Shown here piece after piece: positions 21,190 through 29,102 of a stretch of 31,005 bases of DNA (the first letter of the stretch is position 1; each line of letters begins with the position of its first letter). The notes beneath the pieces were generated by a model. It was not told the DNA's origin. It worked only from the letters and a program-made list of their open reading frames with translations, and did no database searches. Source of the DNA: an uncultured Collinsella sp. (lineage in GTDB: Bacteria > Actinomycetota > Coriobacteriia > Coriobacteriales > Coriobacteriaceae). The stretch is taken from positions 1-31,005 of the forward strand of contig URTL01000008.1 in NCBI GenBank assembly GCA_900550785.1. The letters are read 5' to 3'. The translations under genes and the position numbers were made by a program.

Positions 21190-21849
21190 TTAGGGCTCCC
21201 AGGGGCAGGGGGCTTCGATGTGGATGTGCTCGCCGGTTACGGGATGCGTGAAGGACACGCTGTGGGCGTGAAGCATGAGGCCACAAGGACGCGGCGTGCC
21301 GTACAGGTCGTCGCCAACCAGGGGATGACGCTCGCTCGCCAGATGCACACGGATTTGGTGTTTGCGGCCGGTGAGCAACTCGACATCGATATACGAGCGC
21401 GTGGGCAGACCACGGCGGCTCTTAAGGCGCTTGAGCACCTTGACGCGTGTTTGAGAGGGCTTGCCGCTGGCGCCTACACGCATCTTGCGGCTGTCGTGGC
21501 GGTCGCGCGCGATGGGCTTGTCGATGAGCTTCTCGTTCCAGTCGATCTTGCCCTCGGCGAGCGCCAGATAGTGCTTTTCGAACGCGTGGTCGATGACCAT
21601 CTGGTCAAAAGCGGGCTGCGTCTGCTTGTCGAGCGAGAACAACACCACGCCGGTGGTGTTGCGGTCCAAGCGGTTGAGTGGCTGCATGTCGGTCGCAGCA
21701 AAGCCGTCGCCCATCGCCAACAAAAGGTCGCTGGCGTAGTCGGTGAGCGTGCGCTCGCCGGTGCCGTCGCCGTGGACGATCATGCCGGCGGGCTTGTCGA
21801 TGGCCATAAGCCAGGCGTCGCAGTAGAGGACTTGAGGTTCTTCGTTCAC
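21190..21849 (-). CDS. RluA-family pseudouridine synthase
   Basis: A 219-residue enzyme that isomerises uridine to pseudouridine in rRNA or tRNA. Motif I/II is PLNRLDRNTTGVVLFS (57-72), in which Asp62 is the catalytic aspartate. LIDKPIARD (108-116), the strand SYIDVELLTGRKHQIRVHLA (about 151-170) and HPLVGDDLYG (173-182) complete the fold. There is no S4 domain, which together with the length points to a short RluA-type enzyme; the target nucleotide cannot be told from sequence. It starts with GTG at 21849, with AAAGG upstream, 15 bases after the U32 gene stop, so both belong to one minus-strand operon. Its 3' terminator has been split by the IS. Confidence 0.92.
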   Translation of the reverse strand: MNEEPQVLYCDAWLMAIDKPAGMIVHGDGTGERTLTDYASDLLLAMGDGFAATDMQPLNRLDRNTTGVVLFSLDKQTQPAFDQMVIDHAFEKHYLALAEGKIDWNEKLIDKPIARDRHDSRKMRVGASGKPSQTRVKVLKRLKSRRGLPTRSYIDVELLTGRKHQIRVHLASERHPLVGDDLYGTPRPCGLMLHAHSVSFTHPVTGEHIHIEAPCPWEP

Positions 21850-21864
21850 GTGTAAGCCTTTCGG

Positions 21865-24360
21865 TTAGCTGATTCCCACAAACATGCAGCCCGAGGTCGC
21901 CCCGCGCAGGCGGGCGGCGGGCTTACGGCCAGCTTGAGCCGCCTCGGCGGCGCGACGGACGCGAGCGACGGCACGGCCAATCTCATCGGCCTCGAGCAGC
22001 GTGCCGTCCACCATAAGACGACGGACGCCGGCGTCGAGCAGCTGTGGTACCTGCGGCGTAAGGTCGATGGGGTAGGCGTCGTACAGGCGCGAGCGGCCGT
22101 GGATGTCGGTACGCACCGGCATGACCTTTCCGTCGATATTCTTGAGCGAGAGCTTGCGGGCACGCAGGCGGCAGTTGGCACAATCGTGAATGCAGCCATT
22201 GGCCACCTGCAGGATGCAGTGCTCGCTTGTCATGACGCGCGGGCGGCCAAAGACGGTGATGCCCAGAGCCGCGGGCGCGGCGGCGCCGAGCGAGACAATC
22301 TCGTCGAGCGTGATTTCGGGCGAGAGCCAAAACGCACCGGCTCCGCGCTCGGCAAGCGCCTCCATGCAGGGTGCGTTGTGAACCGGCAGGCAAGAGCGAA
22401 TCTCGGCCGTGGCGCCAACCTGGGCGGCCAGGGCAAGCTCAGAGATGTTGCCAATAGCGACCGTGGCGCCGGCAACAACCCAGGGATCGACGCGCTCGTG
22501 GTCGACGGCGCGGCAGACCTCGTCGAGTACGGGCACGATACCCTGCTCAAATGTATCGGCAGGGGAGAGTCCGACAGCCTCGAGCGCGTCGGTGGTCATA
22601 TAGATGCGCGTGGCGCCCTCCGCGCGAGCGGCCTCGGCGGCCTCGAGCGAGGTGACGGTGGCGCAGATCTGCGGCTCATCGCGGTAGTGCTCGGGCGCGG
22701 GGCGGGAATCACTGGCTACAATCGCCGGCAGCTCGAGCGTTTTCGCGCGCTCCTCGTACGGTGCCAGAATGGCCTCTTCCAGCGCCTTACAGGCGGCGGC
22801 GCGCACCTTGTGCACGGCGGAGAAGCCCATGCCGCAGCCCTCATCGAGCGCCACATCAAAGCTCGCGGCCTCAAAGGGAGAGGAGCCCATGCGCCCGACG
22901 TGCTCAATCAGATCGGATGCCTCGACGGCGCGGGTCTTGGCGGCCTCGACGGTGAAGCCCGTGGCGGTGGCGGTGAGCGCGGGGTTGTCACAGCAGGTGA
23001 GTGTGACAGTAAACGGCTCGCCCAGGCGCGCCACGACGGACACATCAACAGCTCGGCGGCGCAGCACATCGCGCTTGAGCGCGGCGCCGGCGGCGTCAAT
23101 GGCGCTCTGGCTTCGAATCACGCGCACGCGGCAGCCCTCGGGCATGCTACGGGGCACGCGGCACTCAATGATGTCACCGGCGGCGGCATCATCGGCGGCA
23201 ATGGTGGTCAGGAACTGGTCAAACTCGTTATCGTGGCGAAGCTCCAGCAGGTCGCCTTTGCCCACGGGCTCAAACAGCTCAATGCGGGCGATGGCGGCGC
23301 GGCGACGGCGGTCGTCGGACTTGAGGCCGCGCACATCGCGGTTGGCCGGGCGGCTGCCCAGCACCGTGCCCACGATCTGGCCGCGGTTGTTGGAACGCTC
23401 ATAGCTCATCATCTCGTCGCCCGAGGTGCCGTCCTGATAGGCGTGCGTAAAGTCGCGGTTGAAGCAGCGCTTGAGCTGGCGCTGGCGGGCGGCGTCCTCG
23501 TCCTTATCTACGGCGACCCCGGCCAGCATGTCATCAATCTGATGACGATACACGTCGACGATGGAATATACGTAATCGGGGGCTTTCATGCGGCCTTCGA
23601 GCTTGAGCGATGCGGCGCCGGCGTCATACAGACGGCGAACAAGCTGTGAGGTGTTGGTGTCACGCGGGCACAGCGCGCGCTCGCGACCGGCAGGGGAGAG
23701 CGCGCGACCGTTCTCGTCGATCAACTCGTAGGGCAGGCGGCAGGGCTGGGCGCACATGCCGCGGTTGGCCGATCGTCCCGCCATGGCAAAGCTCGACAGC
23801 AGGCACAGGCCCGAGTAGCAAAAGCAGATGGCGCCATGGCTGAAGACCTCAAGGTCCACATCGGGCGCGGCGTCGTGAATGGCGGTGATTTCGTCGATGG
23901 AGAGCTCGCGCGAGAGAGTCACGCGGTCGGCGCCCTGCTCACGGCACCAAAGGGTTCCGCGGTCGTCGTGGATGTTCGCCTGGGTCGAGATATGTGTCTC
24001 GATGCCGGGCATGGTGCGCTTGGCCTCAAAGAACAGACCCCAGTCCTGGATAATGAAGGCATCGGCGCCCAGCGTGGAGCAGCGATGAATGAGCTGCAGT
24101 GCATCGCCCATCTCGGACTGCTTGATGACGATGTTGACCGTGACGTAGACGCGCGACCCGGCTAGATGCGCGGCGCGGCAGGCTTGCTCAAAGGCCTCGT
24201 CGGTAAAGTTGGTTGCCTTGCGGCGGGCGTTGAAGCTGCCCATGCCGCAGTAGATGGCGTCTGCCCCGGCGGCGAGCGCGGCGGCAAAGGGCTCCGGGCC
24301 TCCGGCGGGGGCCAAAAGCTCGGGCCTGCGGTTAGTGGTTCGGCTGGCGGTTGCGGTCAT
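21865..24360 (-). CDS. Peptidase U32 family protein (RlhA/TrhP-like) with C-terminal extension
   Basis: An 831-residue U32-family protein. The N-terminal barrel begins ELLAPAGGPEPFAAALAAGADAIYCG (14-39), and the family signature region spans about 172-210. C179, C181, C186, C203 and C207 in FSHGAICFCYSGLC...GMCAQPC are candidate iron-sulfur ligands. Relatives RlhA and TrhP act with prephenate-linked hydroxylation of rRNA or tRNA rather than as proteases, and some members are collagenase-like; the pseudouridine synthase gene next door supports an RNA-modification role. The C-terminal 400 residues include a DUF3656-like region and a second barrel-like part ending in a cysteine cluster (CILQVANGCIHDCANCRL). 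The ATG has an AGG-rich site upstream. Confidence 0.87.
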   Translation of the reverse strand: MTATASRTTNRRPELLAPAGGPEPFAAALAAGADAIYCGMGSFNARRKATNFTDEAFEQACRAAHLAGSRVYVTVNIVIKQSEMGDALQLIHRCSTLGADAFIIQDWGLFFEAKRTMPGIETHISTQANIHDDRGTLWCREQGADRVTLSRELSIDEITAIHDAAPDVDLEVFSHGAICFCYSGLCLLSSFAMAGRSANRGMCAQPCRLPYELIDENGRALSPAGRERALCPRDTNTSQLVRRLYDAGAASLKLEGRMKAPDYVYSIVDVYRHQIDDMLAGVAVDKDEDAARQRQLKRCFNRDFTHAYQDGTSGDEMMSYERSNNRGQIVGTVLGSRPANRDVRGLKSDDRRRRAAIARIELFEPVGKGDLLELRHDNEFDQFLTTIAADDAAAGDIIECRVPRSMPEGCRVRVIRSQSAIDAAGAALKRDVLRRRAVDVSVVARLGEPFTVTLTCCDNPALTATATGFTVEAAKTRAVEASDLIEHVGRMGSSPFEAASFDVALDEGCGMGFSAVHKVRAAACKALEEAILAPYEERAKTLELPAIVASDSRPAPEHYRDEPQICATVTSLEAAEAARAEGATRIYMTTDALEAVGLSPADTFEQGIVPVLDEVCRAVDHERVDPWVVAGATVAIGNISELALAAQVGATAEIRSCLPVHNAPCMEALAERGAGAFWLSPEITLDEIVSLGAAAPAALGITVFGRPRVMTSEHCILQVANGCIHDCANCRLRARKLSLKNIDGKVMPVRTDIHGRSRLYDAYPIDLTPQVPQLLDAGVRRLMVDGTLLEADEIGRAVARVRRAAEAAQAGRKPAARLRGATSGCMFVGIS

Positions 24361-24542
24361 ATCCTGCCTTTCAAAATGCTCAGATACTCAAAAGTATAGT
24401 GGCGTCGCTGCGGTGGGCGACGCCCGCAGCCTAAGCAGGACAAAGTCTTCAGCAGCTTGGACTGGCTGCTCCACATGAGAACCGTTCAGCGGTTCGGGGA
24501 AACCGTTGGGCGATAAAATATTCTCGTAAGCTGATAATATTC
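24361..24542. promoter_or_regulatory. Hairpin-rich divergent region between U32 and ridA genes
   Basis: No gene is seen. On the minus strand a TATACT -10-like box lies near 24393-24398 for the U32 gene. Inverted repeats follow one another: GGCGTCGC/GCGACGCC (24401-24424), AGCAGC/GCTGCT (24451-24470) and GAACCG/CGGTTC (24479-24495). The first overlaps a competing GCTGCGG/CCGCAGC pairing. AATATTCT occurs twice, 19 bases apart (24517-24524 and 24536-24543), just upstream of the ridA -35 box, and may be an activator site. Confidence 0.4.
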
Positions 24543-24571
24543 TTGCATCAAACAGAAACCTTGAGTACTAT
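24543..24571 (+). promoter_or_regulatory. Probable ridA promoter
   Basis: TTGCAT (24543-24548) and TACTAT (24566-24571) are 17 bases apart. Each matches the consensus at 4 positions or more. Transcription would start near 24578, so the transcript would begin almost exactly at the hairpin at 24580. Confidence 0.5.
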
Positions 24572-24579
24572 CCCAATCA

Positions 24580-24627
24580 AGCGCGGTGTTCAGACCGAAC
24601 TGTGCCTCCCGGTGTGAACACCGCGCT
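24580..24627 (+). promoter_or_regulatory. 5'-leader hairpin of ridA
   Basis: AGCGCGGTGTTC (24580-24591) is exactly complementary to GAACACCGCGCT (24616-24627). Inside the loop ACCG (24594-24597) can also pair with CGGT (24610-24613). The hairpin ends 33 bases before the start codon and does not cover the ribosome binding site AAGGAG. It may stabilise the 5' end of the mRNA or act as an attenuator. Confidence 0.65.
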
Positions 24628-24660
24628 CACGCTCTCTCAATTGATCGTAAGGAGAAAAAC

Positions 24661-25038
24661 ATGAGCAAGACCGTCGTGTCTTCCGATAACGCACCCGCAG
24701 CCATCGGCCCGTATTCCCCCGGTATCCAGGCCGGCAACATGGTGTTCCTGTCCGGCCAGCTGGGCATCGATCCCGCGACCGGCAAGATGCCCGAGGGCGT
24801 CGAGGCCCAGGCCAAGCAGTCCCTCGCCAACGTCGAGGCCCTGCTGACCGCTGCCGGCGCTACCTTTGCCGATGTCGTCAAGACCACGGTCTACCTGGCC
24901 GACATCGCCGACTTCGCCGCCGTGAACGAGATCTACGCCTCCAAGTTTGAGGCCCCGTTCCCCGCGCGCAGCGCCTTCCAGGTTGCCGCCCTTCCGGCTG
25001 GCGGTCTGGTCGAGATCGAGGTCGTTGCCGCTCTCTAA
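24661..25038 (+). CDS. ridA: RidA family enamine/imine deaminase
   Basis: A 125-residue member of the RidA (YjgF/YER057c/UK114) family, which hydrolyses reactive 2-aminoacrylate and other enamines or imines to ketoacids and ammonia. The active-site set is present: Tyr18 in IGPYSPG, SGQLGIDP (31-38), Arg103 in PARSAFQVAALP and Glu118 in VEIEVVA. The length is standard. The ATG follows TAAGGAG. It forms a single-gene transcript between a clear promoter with a leader hairpin and a strong terminator (25069-25106). It lies near the purine-degradation genes at the right end, whose pathway generates 2-aminoacrylate in known examples, but the link is an inference. Confidence 0.94.
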   Translation: MSKTVVSSDNAPAAIGPYSPGIQAGNMVFLSGQLGIDPATGKMPEGVEAQAKQSLANVEALLTAAGATFADVVKTTVYLADIADFAAVNEIYASKFEAPFPARSAFQVAALPAGGLVEIEVVAAL

Positions 25039-25068
25039 GGCGTTGGCCACAACTAAACATGACATGCA

Positions 25069-25106
25069 AAAAGACCCTGCAGCGCGTGCGAGCTGCAGGG
25101 TCTTTT
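25069..25106. terminator. Bidirectional rho-independent terminator
   Basis: AAAAGACCCTGCAGC (25069-25083) is exactly complementary to GCTGCAGGGTCTTTT (25092-25106), with an 8-base loop. A-rich and T-rich ends flank the stem, so it works in both directions and serves the convergent ridA and YheO-like genes. Confidence 0.93.
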
Positions 25107-25150
25107 ATCAAGTGACGGATCGCTTGTGGAGCCGCACTCCATTTTGCTCG

Positions 25151-25807
25151 TTAGCCTTCCTTGCGGACTTTTTGCAGGTAGCGGTAGACGCTGGGCTCAG
25201 AGATGCCCAGCGCGGCGGCGGCGCAGGCCACGGCGCCCTTGAGCATGAACACCCCGTTACCGTTGAGGTGGCGAATGACGTCCACGCGGTCGCTCTGACC
25301 AAGCGACGTTACATCCAGCCCGCGCGCGCTCAGCAACTCGGCAATGCTGCGGTCGATGAGCTCCTGTGTAGACTCCGAAAGGCTTTCGACCTCGATGGGG
25401 GAGGGCTCCGTGCGGACCGGCGCGGCGTCGAAGCAGGCCATAAGCTGCTGGGCCATGGCACTGATGTTGCGCAAGGCCGAAAGATCGGTGTTGACGCAGA
25501 GCATGCCGACGATCTCGCCGTCCTCGCGAATGAAGTACGTCGCCGACTCCAGCGTCTTGCCACCGGCACCGCGGCCTTCGTAGCCCGTAATGAACGGCAG
25601 ATCGCGATATTTACCATCGTGCATGATCTTGAGTGCCAGATCGGTGGCGGGACCGCCGACCTTGCGGCCGCTCACGATGCCGTTGCGAATATCGACGATG
25701 GCGTGGTCGGGATCCGAGAAATCGTGCAGCACGATTTCGCTGTTTTTGCCGAGTATCTGCTCCAGAAAATCGACCATCGGCAAAAAGCGACGTACGGTCT
25801 CGTTCAC
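25151..25807 (-). CDS. YheO-like PAS/HTH transcriptional regulator
   Basis: A 218-residue regulator of the YheO (DauR-like) family. The N-terminal YheO PAS-like domain (about 5-120) shows NSEIVLHDFSDPDHAIVDIRNG (22-43) and a region ending SATYFIREDGEIVGMLCVNTD. The C-terminal helix-turn-helix (about 165-218) reads LDVTSLGQSDRVDVIRHLNGNGVFMLKGAV then AAALGISEPSVYRYLQKVRKEG. The start is GTG at 25807, since AAAGGAG lies 6 bases before it and the length then fits the family; in-frame codons further upstream lack such a site. It is divergent from the purine permease operon and is its most likely regulator. Members of this family often sense small amino-acid-like or nitrogenous ligands. Confidence 0.88.
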   Translation of the reverse strand: MNETVRRFLPMVDFLEQILGKNSEIVLHDFSDPDHAIVDIRNGIVSGRKVGGPATDLALKIMHDGKYRDLPFITGYEGRGAGGKTLESATYFIREDGEIVGMLCVNTDLSALRNISAMAQQLMACFDAAPVRTEPSPIEVESLSESTQELIDRSIAELLSARGLDVTSLGQSDRVDVIRHLNGNGVFMLKGAVACAAAALGISEPSVYRYLQKVRKEG

Positions 25808-26043
25808 GGGCAACTCCTTTGGGTGAAATCGGAAATGTTCATAACAATTTTTTCTCATGGTAACACGCTGCCCATCATCTCGTATATCCGCAGGTACATT
25901 GCGTAATGCAGACGAACGGTAGGAATTTAGCGGTAAACGGTTGACCAAAAGAAATGTTAGATGTTATTTTGACCAGACACTTTCCTGACCTGCGGAAATG
26001 CGTTATTTCAGCTGAAGAATAGTCTGATAACAAAAAATTATTA
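25808..26043. promoter_or_regulatory. AT-rich control region with candidate operators
   Basis: This AT-rich stretch lies between the regulator and the permease promoter. Two dyad sequences share a similar core: CATT-GCGT-AATG (25897-25908) and GAAAT-GCGTT-ATTTC (25995-26009). TTGACCA occurs at about 25941 and again at about 25969, 28 bases apart. These are candidate binding sites for the adjacent YheO-like regulator. No short gene was convincing. Confidence 0.4.
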
Positions 26044-26072
26044 TTGAGAATGAGAATCATCTTTAATACGAT
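26044..26072 (+). promoter_or_regulatory. Permease promoter overlapped by a Fur-box-like sequence
   Basis: TTGAGA (26044-26049) and TACGAT (26067-26072) are spaced by 17 bases, giving a good sigma-70-type promoter 88 bases ahead of the permease start. GAGAATGAGAATCATC begins the stretch 26046-26064, which matches the E. coli Fur-box consensus at 14 of 19 positions and lies between the two promoter boxes. That would allow iron-dependent repression if the organism's Fur uses this sequence. Confidence 0.5.
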
Positions 26073-26159
26073 ATGCAATGAAGGCACAACCTCAACCCCG
26101 CACTGCGTCACAATAGAGCGTTAGATGCGAAAACAACTACTTCGAGGATTGGTGGTCAA

Positions 26160-27551
26160 ATGACCCAGGAGACGGTTACGAACGGCACTGAAGCCCTGTT
26201 CACTCGCGAAGGCATGCCTCCCGTTAAGGAAATGATCCCGTGTGCCCTTCAGCACGTACTGGCATCGTTTGCCGGCATCATTACCCCGGCGGTCATCATG
26301 GCCGGCGTCTACGGCTTTAATAGCCAGCAGAGCACCGACATCATTCAGGTTGCACTCATTCTTTCGGCGATCGACACGGCCCTTCAGGCCTTCGCTCCCT
26401 TCCGTCGCATCGGCGGCCTGCCCATCGTCATGGGTGTCTCGTTCGCGTTCCTGCCGGCCCTGCAGGCCATGGGTGCCTCGGGCTTTAGCTTTGGTGCGCT
26501 GCTGGGCGGCGAGATTGTCGGCGGCGCCGTCGCGGTCCTCTTTGGTCTGGCCTACAGCAAGATCAAGTGGCTGTTCCCGCCCGTCGTGACCGGTACGGTT
26601 ATCTTCTCCATTGGCGTCTCTCTCTATCCCACGGCCGTCAAGTATATGGCCGGCGGTATGGGTACGCCGCTGTGGGGCACTCCGCAGGCCTGGTGCGTCG
26701 CTCTTATCACCTTCGCCGTGGTCTTTGCGCTCGCCAACTTTGGCAAGGGCACGCTCAAGTTGGGATCCGTGTTCTTTGGCATGATCGTTGGCATGATCGT
26801 TTCGATCCCCTTTGGCATGATCGACTTCTCCAGCGTCGCCACCGCTCAGGTCTTCGCCCTTCCCAAGCTCATGCCCTACGCGCTCGAGTTTGATCCCGAG
26901 GTCTGCATTACCCTCGCCGTCGTGTTCCCCATGGTTGCCATCCAGGTTATCGGTGACGTCTCCGCCGCCTGCCTGGGCTCCATCGACCGTATGCCCACCG
27001 AGCGCGAGCTCTCCGGCGCTATCGTGTCCCAGGGCCTTACTTCTATGGTCGGCGGCCTGCTGGGCGGTCTTCCCACCAGCGCCCTTGGCCAGAACGTGGG
27101 CATCATCTGCTCCAACAAGGTCGTCAACAAGTGGGTCTTTGTGATCATCGCGGCCGTCTTTGCCATCGCCGGTCTGTTCCCGCAGCTCTCTGCCGTCCTT
27201 TCCGCTATCCCGCAGCCCGTCATCGGCGGCGCGACCGTCGGCGTTTTTGGCACCATCACCATGAACGGCGTGCGCATGTTCACCCGCGAGGGCCTCACGC
27301 AGCGCACTACCACCATCGTCGGTACCTCCGTCGTCTTTGGCCTGGGTATCTGGATGGCCAGCGGTTGCCTTGCCGGCGAGGGTATGCCCACCTGGGTGTC
27401 CACCGTCATCGGCTCCAATGCCGTGACCCCCACTGCCATCATGGCCATTGTCCTTAACCTGATCCTTCCGCAGACGCCGGTCGTGGCTCAGCACATCGAT
27501 GCTGCCAAGGACGCTGCCGTGGATCTGGTCTTGCCCGAGAGCAAGAAGTAA
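26160..27551 (+). CDS. NCS2-family purine (xanthine/urate) permease
   Basis: A 463-residue integral membrane transporter of the NCS2/NAT family with about 12-14 membrane helices and re-entrant short helices. The region typical for substrate binding is kept: FPMVAIQVIGDVSAACLG (TM8), and QNVGIICSNK in the position of the NAT signature (QNxGxxxxTR-like). That sequence differs from the strict signature at its ninth position. Early on, LQHVLASFAGIITPAVIMAG (29-48) is the classical first helix. NCS2 proteins are proton symporters for uracil, xanthine or urate. With ssnA and ygfK directly downstream, a purine substrate such as urate (UacT-like) or xanthine is most likely. A weak GAGG or GGTGG serves as ribosome binding site. 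Confidence 0.9.
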   Translation: MTQETVTNGTEALFTREGMPPVKEMIPCALQHVLASFAGIITPAVIMAGVYGFNSQQSTDIIQVALILSAIDTALQAFAPFRRIGGLPIVMGVSFAFLPALQAMGASGFSFGALLGGEIVGGAVAVLFGLAYSKIKWLFPPVVTGTVIFSIGVSLYPTAVKYMAGGMGTPLWGTPQAWCVALITFAVVFALANFGKGTLKLGSVFFGMIVGMIVSIPFGMIDFSSVATAQVFALPKLMPYALEFDPEVCITLAVVFPMVAIQVIGDVSAACLGSIDRMPTERELSGAIVSQGLTSMVGGLLGGLPTSALGQNVGIICSNKVVNKWVFVIIAAVFAIAGLFPQLSAVLSAIPQPVIGGATVGVFGTITMNGVRMFTREGLTQRTTTIVGTSVVFGLGIWMASGCLAGEGMPTWVSTVIGSNAVTPTAIMAIVLNLILPQTPVVAQHIDAAKDAAVDLVLPESKK

Positions 27552-27746
27552 CCAATTCGGTGCTATTCGTCGGCGGGCGCATCGCCTCGTCCGCCGACGT
27601 CATGCGGCGCCAAGCCGCACTTCAAAGGGTTTGTCCCTTTGGTGAAGCGTTGACGGGAGAGGGCCCGTTTCCGGTGTAGGCCGGCGCTTCGCACTCCGCC
27701 ATGTCAGAGGTGTCAAACCCCGCCTCTGATGTTGAAGGGAGCATCC
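27552..27746 (+). promoter_or_regulatory. Structured intercistronic leader of ssnA
   Basis: This 195-base gap can form a series of hairpins. H1: CGTCGGCGGGCG/CGTCCGCCGACG (27568-27599). H2: GCGGC/GCCGC (27604-27618). H3: CTTC and AAAGGG with CCCTTT and GAAG (27620-27647). A three-way fold: GAAGCG/CGCTTC (27644-27649 with 27685-27690) enclosing ACGGG/CCCGT and CCGG/CCGG. H4: TCAGAGG/CCTCTGA (27704-27729), four bases before the ribosome binding site GAAGGGA (27734-27740). H3 and the three-way fold compete for the same GAAG. This is typical of RNA switches but also arises by chance in GC-rich DNA. Confidence 0.45.
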
Positions 27747-29102
27747 ATGCTTCTGGTCGCTAACGGTTCCGTTTTTACTCGCAACGCTCAGACCCCGTTT
27801 ATTCCAAACGGTGCGGTCGCCATTGACGGAGATACGATCATCGAAGTGGGCCCCGAGTGCGAGCTCAAGGCCAAGTACCCGGATGCCGAGTACGTCGACG
27901 CCCGGGGCAACCTCATCATGCCCGGACTCATCAACTGCCACACCCACATCTACTCGGGTCTGGCCCGCGGCCTTGCCATTAAGGGTTGCAACCCCACCAA
28001 CTTCCTGGAGAATCTTGAGCAGCAGTGGTGGAAGATCGACGACAACCTGACGCTCGACGGCACCAAGGCCAGCGCCTATGCCACGATTTTGGACTCCATC
28101 CGCGATGGCGTCACCACGATCTTCGATCACCATGCGAGTTTCTGCGAGATCCCGGGTAGCCTTTTTACCATTAAGGACGCAGCTCAGGAGCTGGGCATGC
28201 GTTCGTGCCTGTGCTACGAGGTCTCCGATCGCCGCGGCCAGGAAAAATGCGACCAGGCCATTGCCGAGAACGCCGAATTTGCCCAGTGGGCCGCCAAGGA
28301 GCGTCGCGATAACGACAACCATATGATCGCCGCCATGTTTGGCGGTCACGCCACTTTTACGCTGTCGGACGAGACCATGGACAAGATGGCCGAGGCCAAC
28401 AACGGCCTGACCGGCTTCCACATCCATGTGTGCGAGGGCATGAATGACGTTTGGGACTCCCGCCTCAACCGCGGCGGCATCAGCCCCGTCGAGCGCCTGC
28501 TGCAGCACAACCTGCTGGGTCCCGACACCATGCTGGGTCACTGCATCCACGTGACACCTGCCGAGATGGATATCGTCAAGGAGTCCGGCACCTGGCTCGT
28601 CAACAACCCCGAATCCAATATGGGCAACGCCGTGGGCTGCGCCCCCGTGCTCGAATTCTTCCGCCGCGGCATCCCCGTGTGCATGGGCACCGACGCCTAC
28701 ACCCACGATATGCTCGAGAGCCTCAAGGTCTTCCTGATCATTCAGCGTCACAACGCCGCCATGCCCAACGTGGGCTGGTGTGAGGCCATGACCATGCTGT
28801 TCGAGAACAACGCCAAGATGGCGAGCAAGTATTTCGATCGCAAGCTCGGTGTGCTCGAGGCCGGCGCTGCGGCCGACGTCATCGTCATGGACTACAAGCC
28901 CTTTACGCCGCTGAGCGAGGAGAATATCGACGGCCACATGCTCTTTGGCATGATGGGCAAAAACTGCCGCACCACCATCATCAACGGCCGCGTCCTGTAC
29001 AGGGATCGCGAGTTCGTTGGCATTGATGAGGACAAGATCAACGCGTGGACCATGGCCGAGTCCAAGAAGCTCTGGAGCACGCTCAACGATCGCACCTACT
29101 AA
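27747..29102 (+). CDS. ssnA: Putative aminohydrolase SsnA
   Basis: A 451-residue metal-dependent amidohydrolase of the SsnA group. The metal ligands follow the family order: NCHTHIYSG (about 69-77), HIHVCEG, LGHCIHVTP and MGTDAYTHD (the D of the final motif). LLVANGSVFTRNAQTPFI at the N-terminus and AADVIVMDYKPFTPLSEEN at the end form the small beta-sandwich. In gut anaerobes ssnA belongs to the conserved gene set for purine and uric-acid degradation, together with ygfK, xdh-type hydroxylases, ygeW, ygeX, ygeY and hyuA. It probably opens or deaminates a purine-derived ring, but the exact substrate is not known from sequence. The ATG at 27747 follows GAAGGGA by 6 bases; an in-frame ATG at 27729 precedes that site. 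Confidence 0.92.
   Translation: MLLVANGSVFTRNAQTPFIPNGAVAIDGDTIIEVGPECELKAKYPDAEYVDARGNLIMPGLINCHTHIYSGLARGLAIKGCNPTNFLENLEQQWWKIDDNLTLDGTKASAYATILDSIRDGVTTIFDHHASFCEIPGSLFTIKDAAQELGMRSCLCYEVSDRRGQEKCDQAIAENAEFAQWAAKERRDNDNHMIAAMFGGHATFTLSDETMDKMAEANNGLTGFHIHVCEGMNDVWDSRLNRGGISPVERLLQHNLLGPDTMLGHCIHVTPAEMDIVKESGTWLVNNPESNMGNAVGCAPVLEFFRRGIPVCMGTDAYTHDMLESLKVFLIIQRHNAAMPNVGWCEAMTMLFENNAKMASKYFDRKLGVLEAGAAADVIVMDYKPFTPLSEENIDGHMLFGMMGKNCRTTIINGRVLYRDREFVGIDEDKINAWTMAESKKLWSTLNDRTY

Noticed and set aside
21934..23649. Long open frame opposite the U32 gene.
   Set aside because: The composition is glycine/alanine/histidine-rich and low in complexity, as expected for the antisense of a GC-rich gene.
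25808..25948. Longer N-terminus for the YheO-like regulator.
   Set aside because: The GTG at 25807 has an ideal ribosome binding site and gives family length; the extension is AT-rich promoter DNA without homology.
26121..27494. Long open frame opposite the purine permease.
   Set aside because: Its product is extremely rich in D, G, H and K, an antisense artefact of membrane-protein codons.
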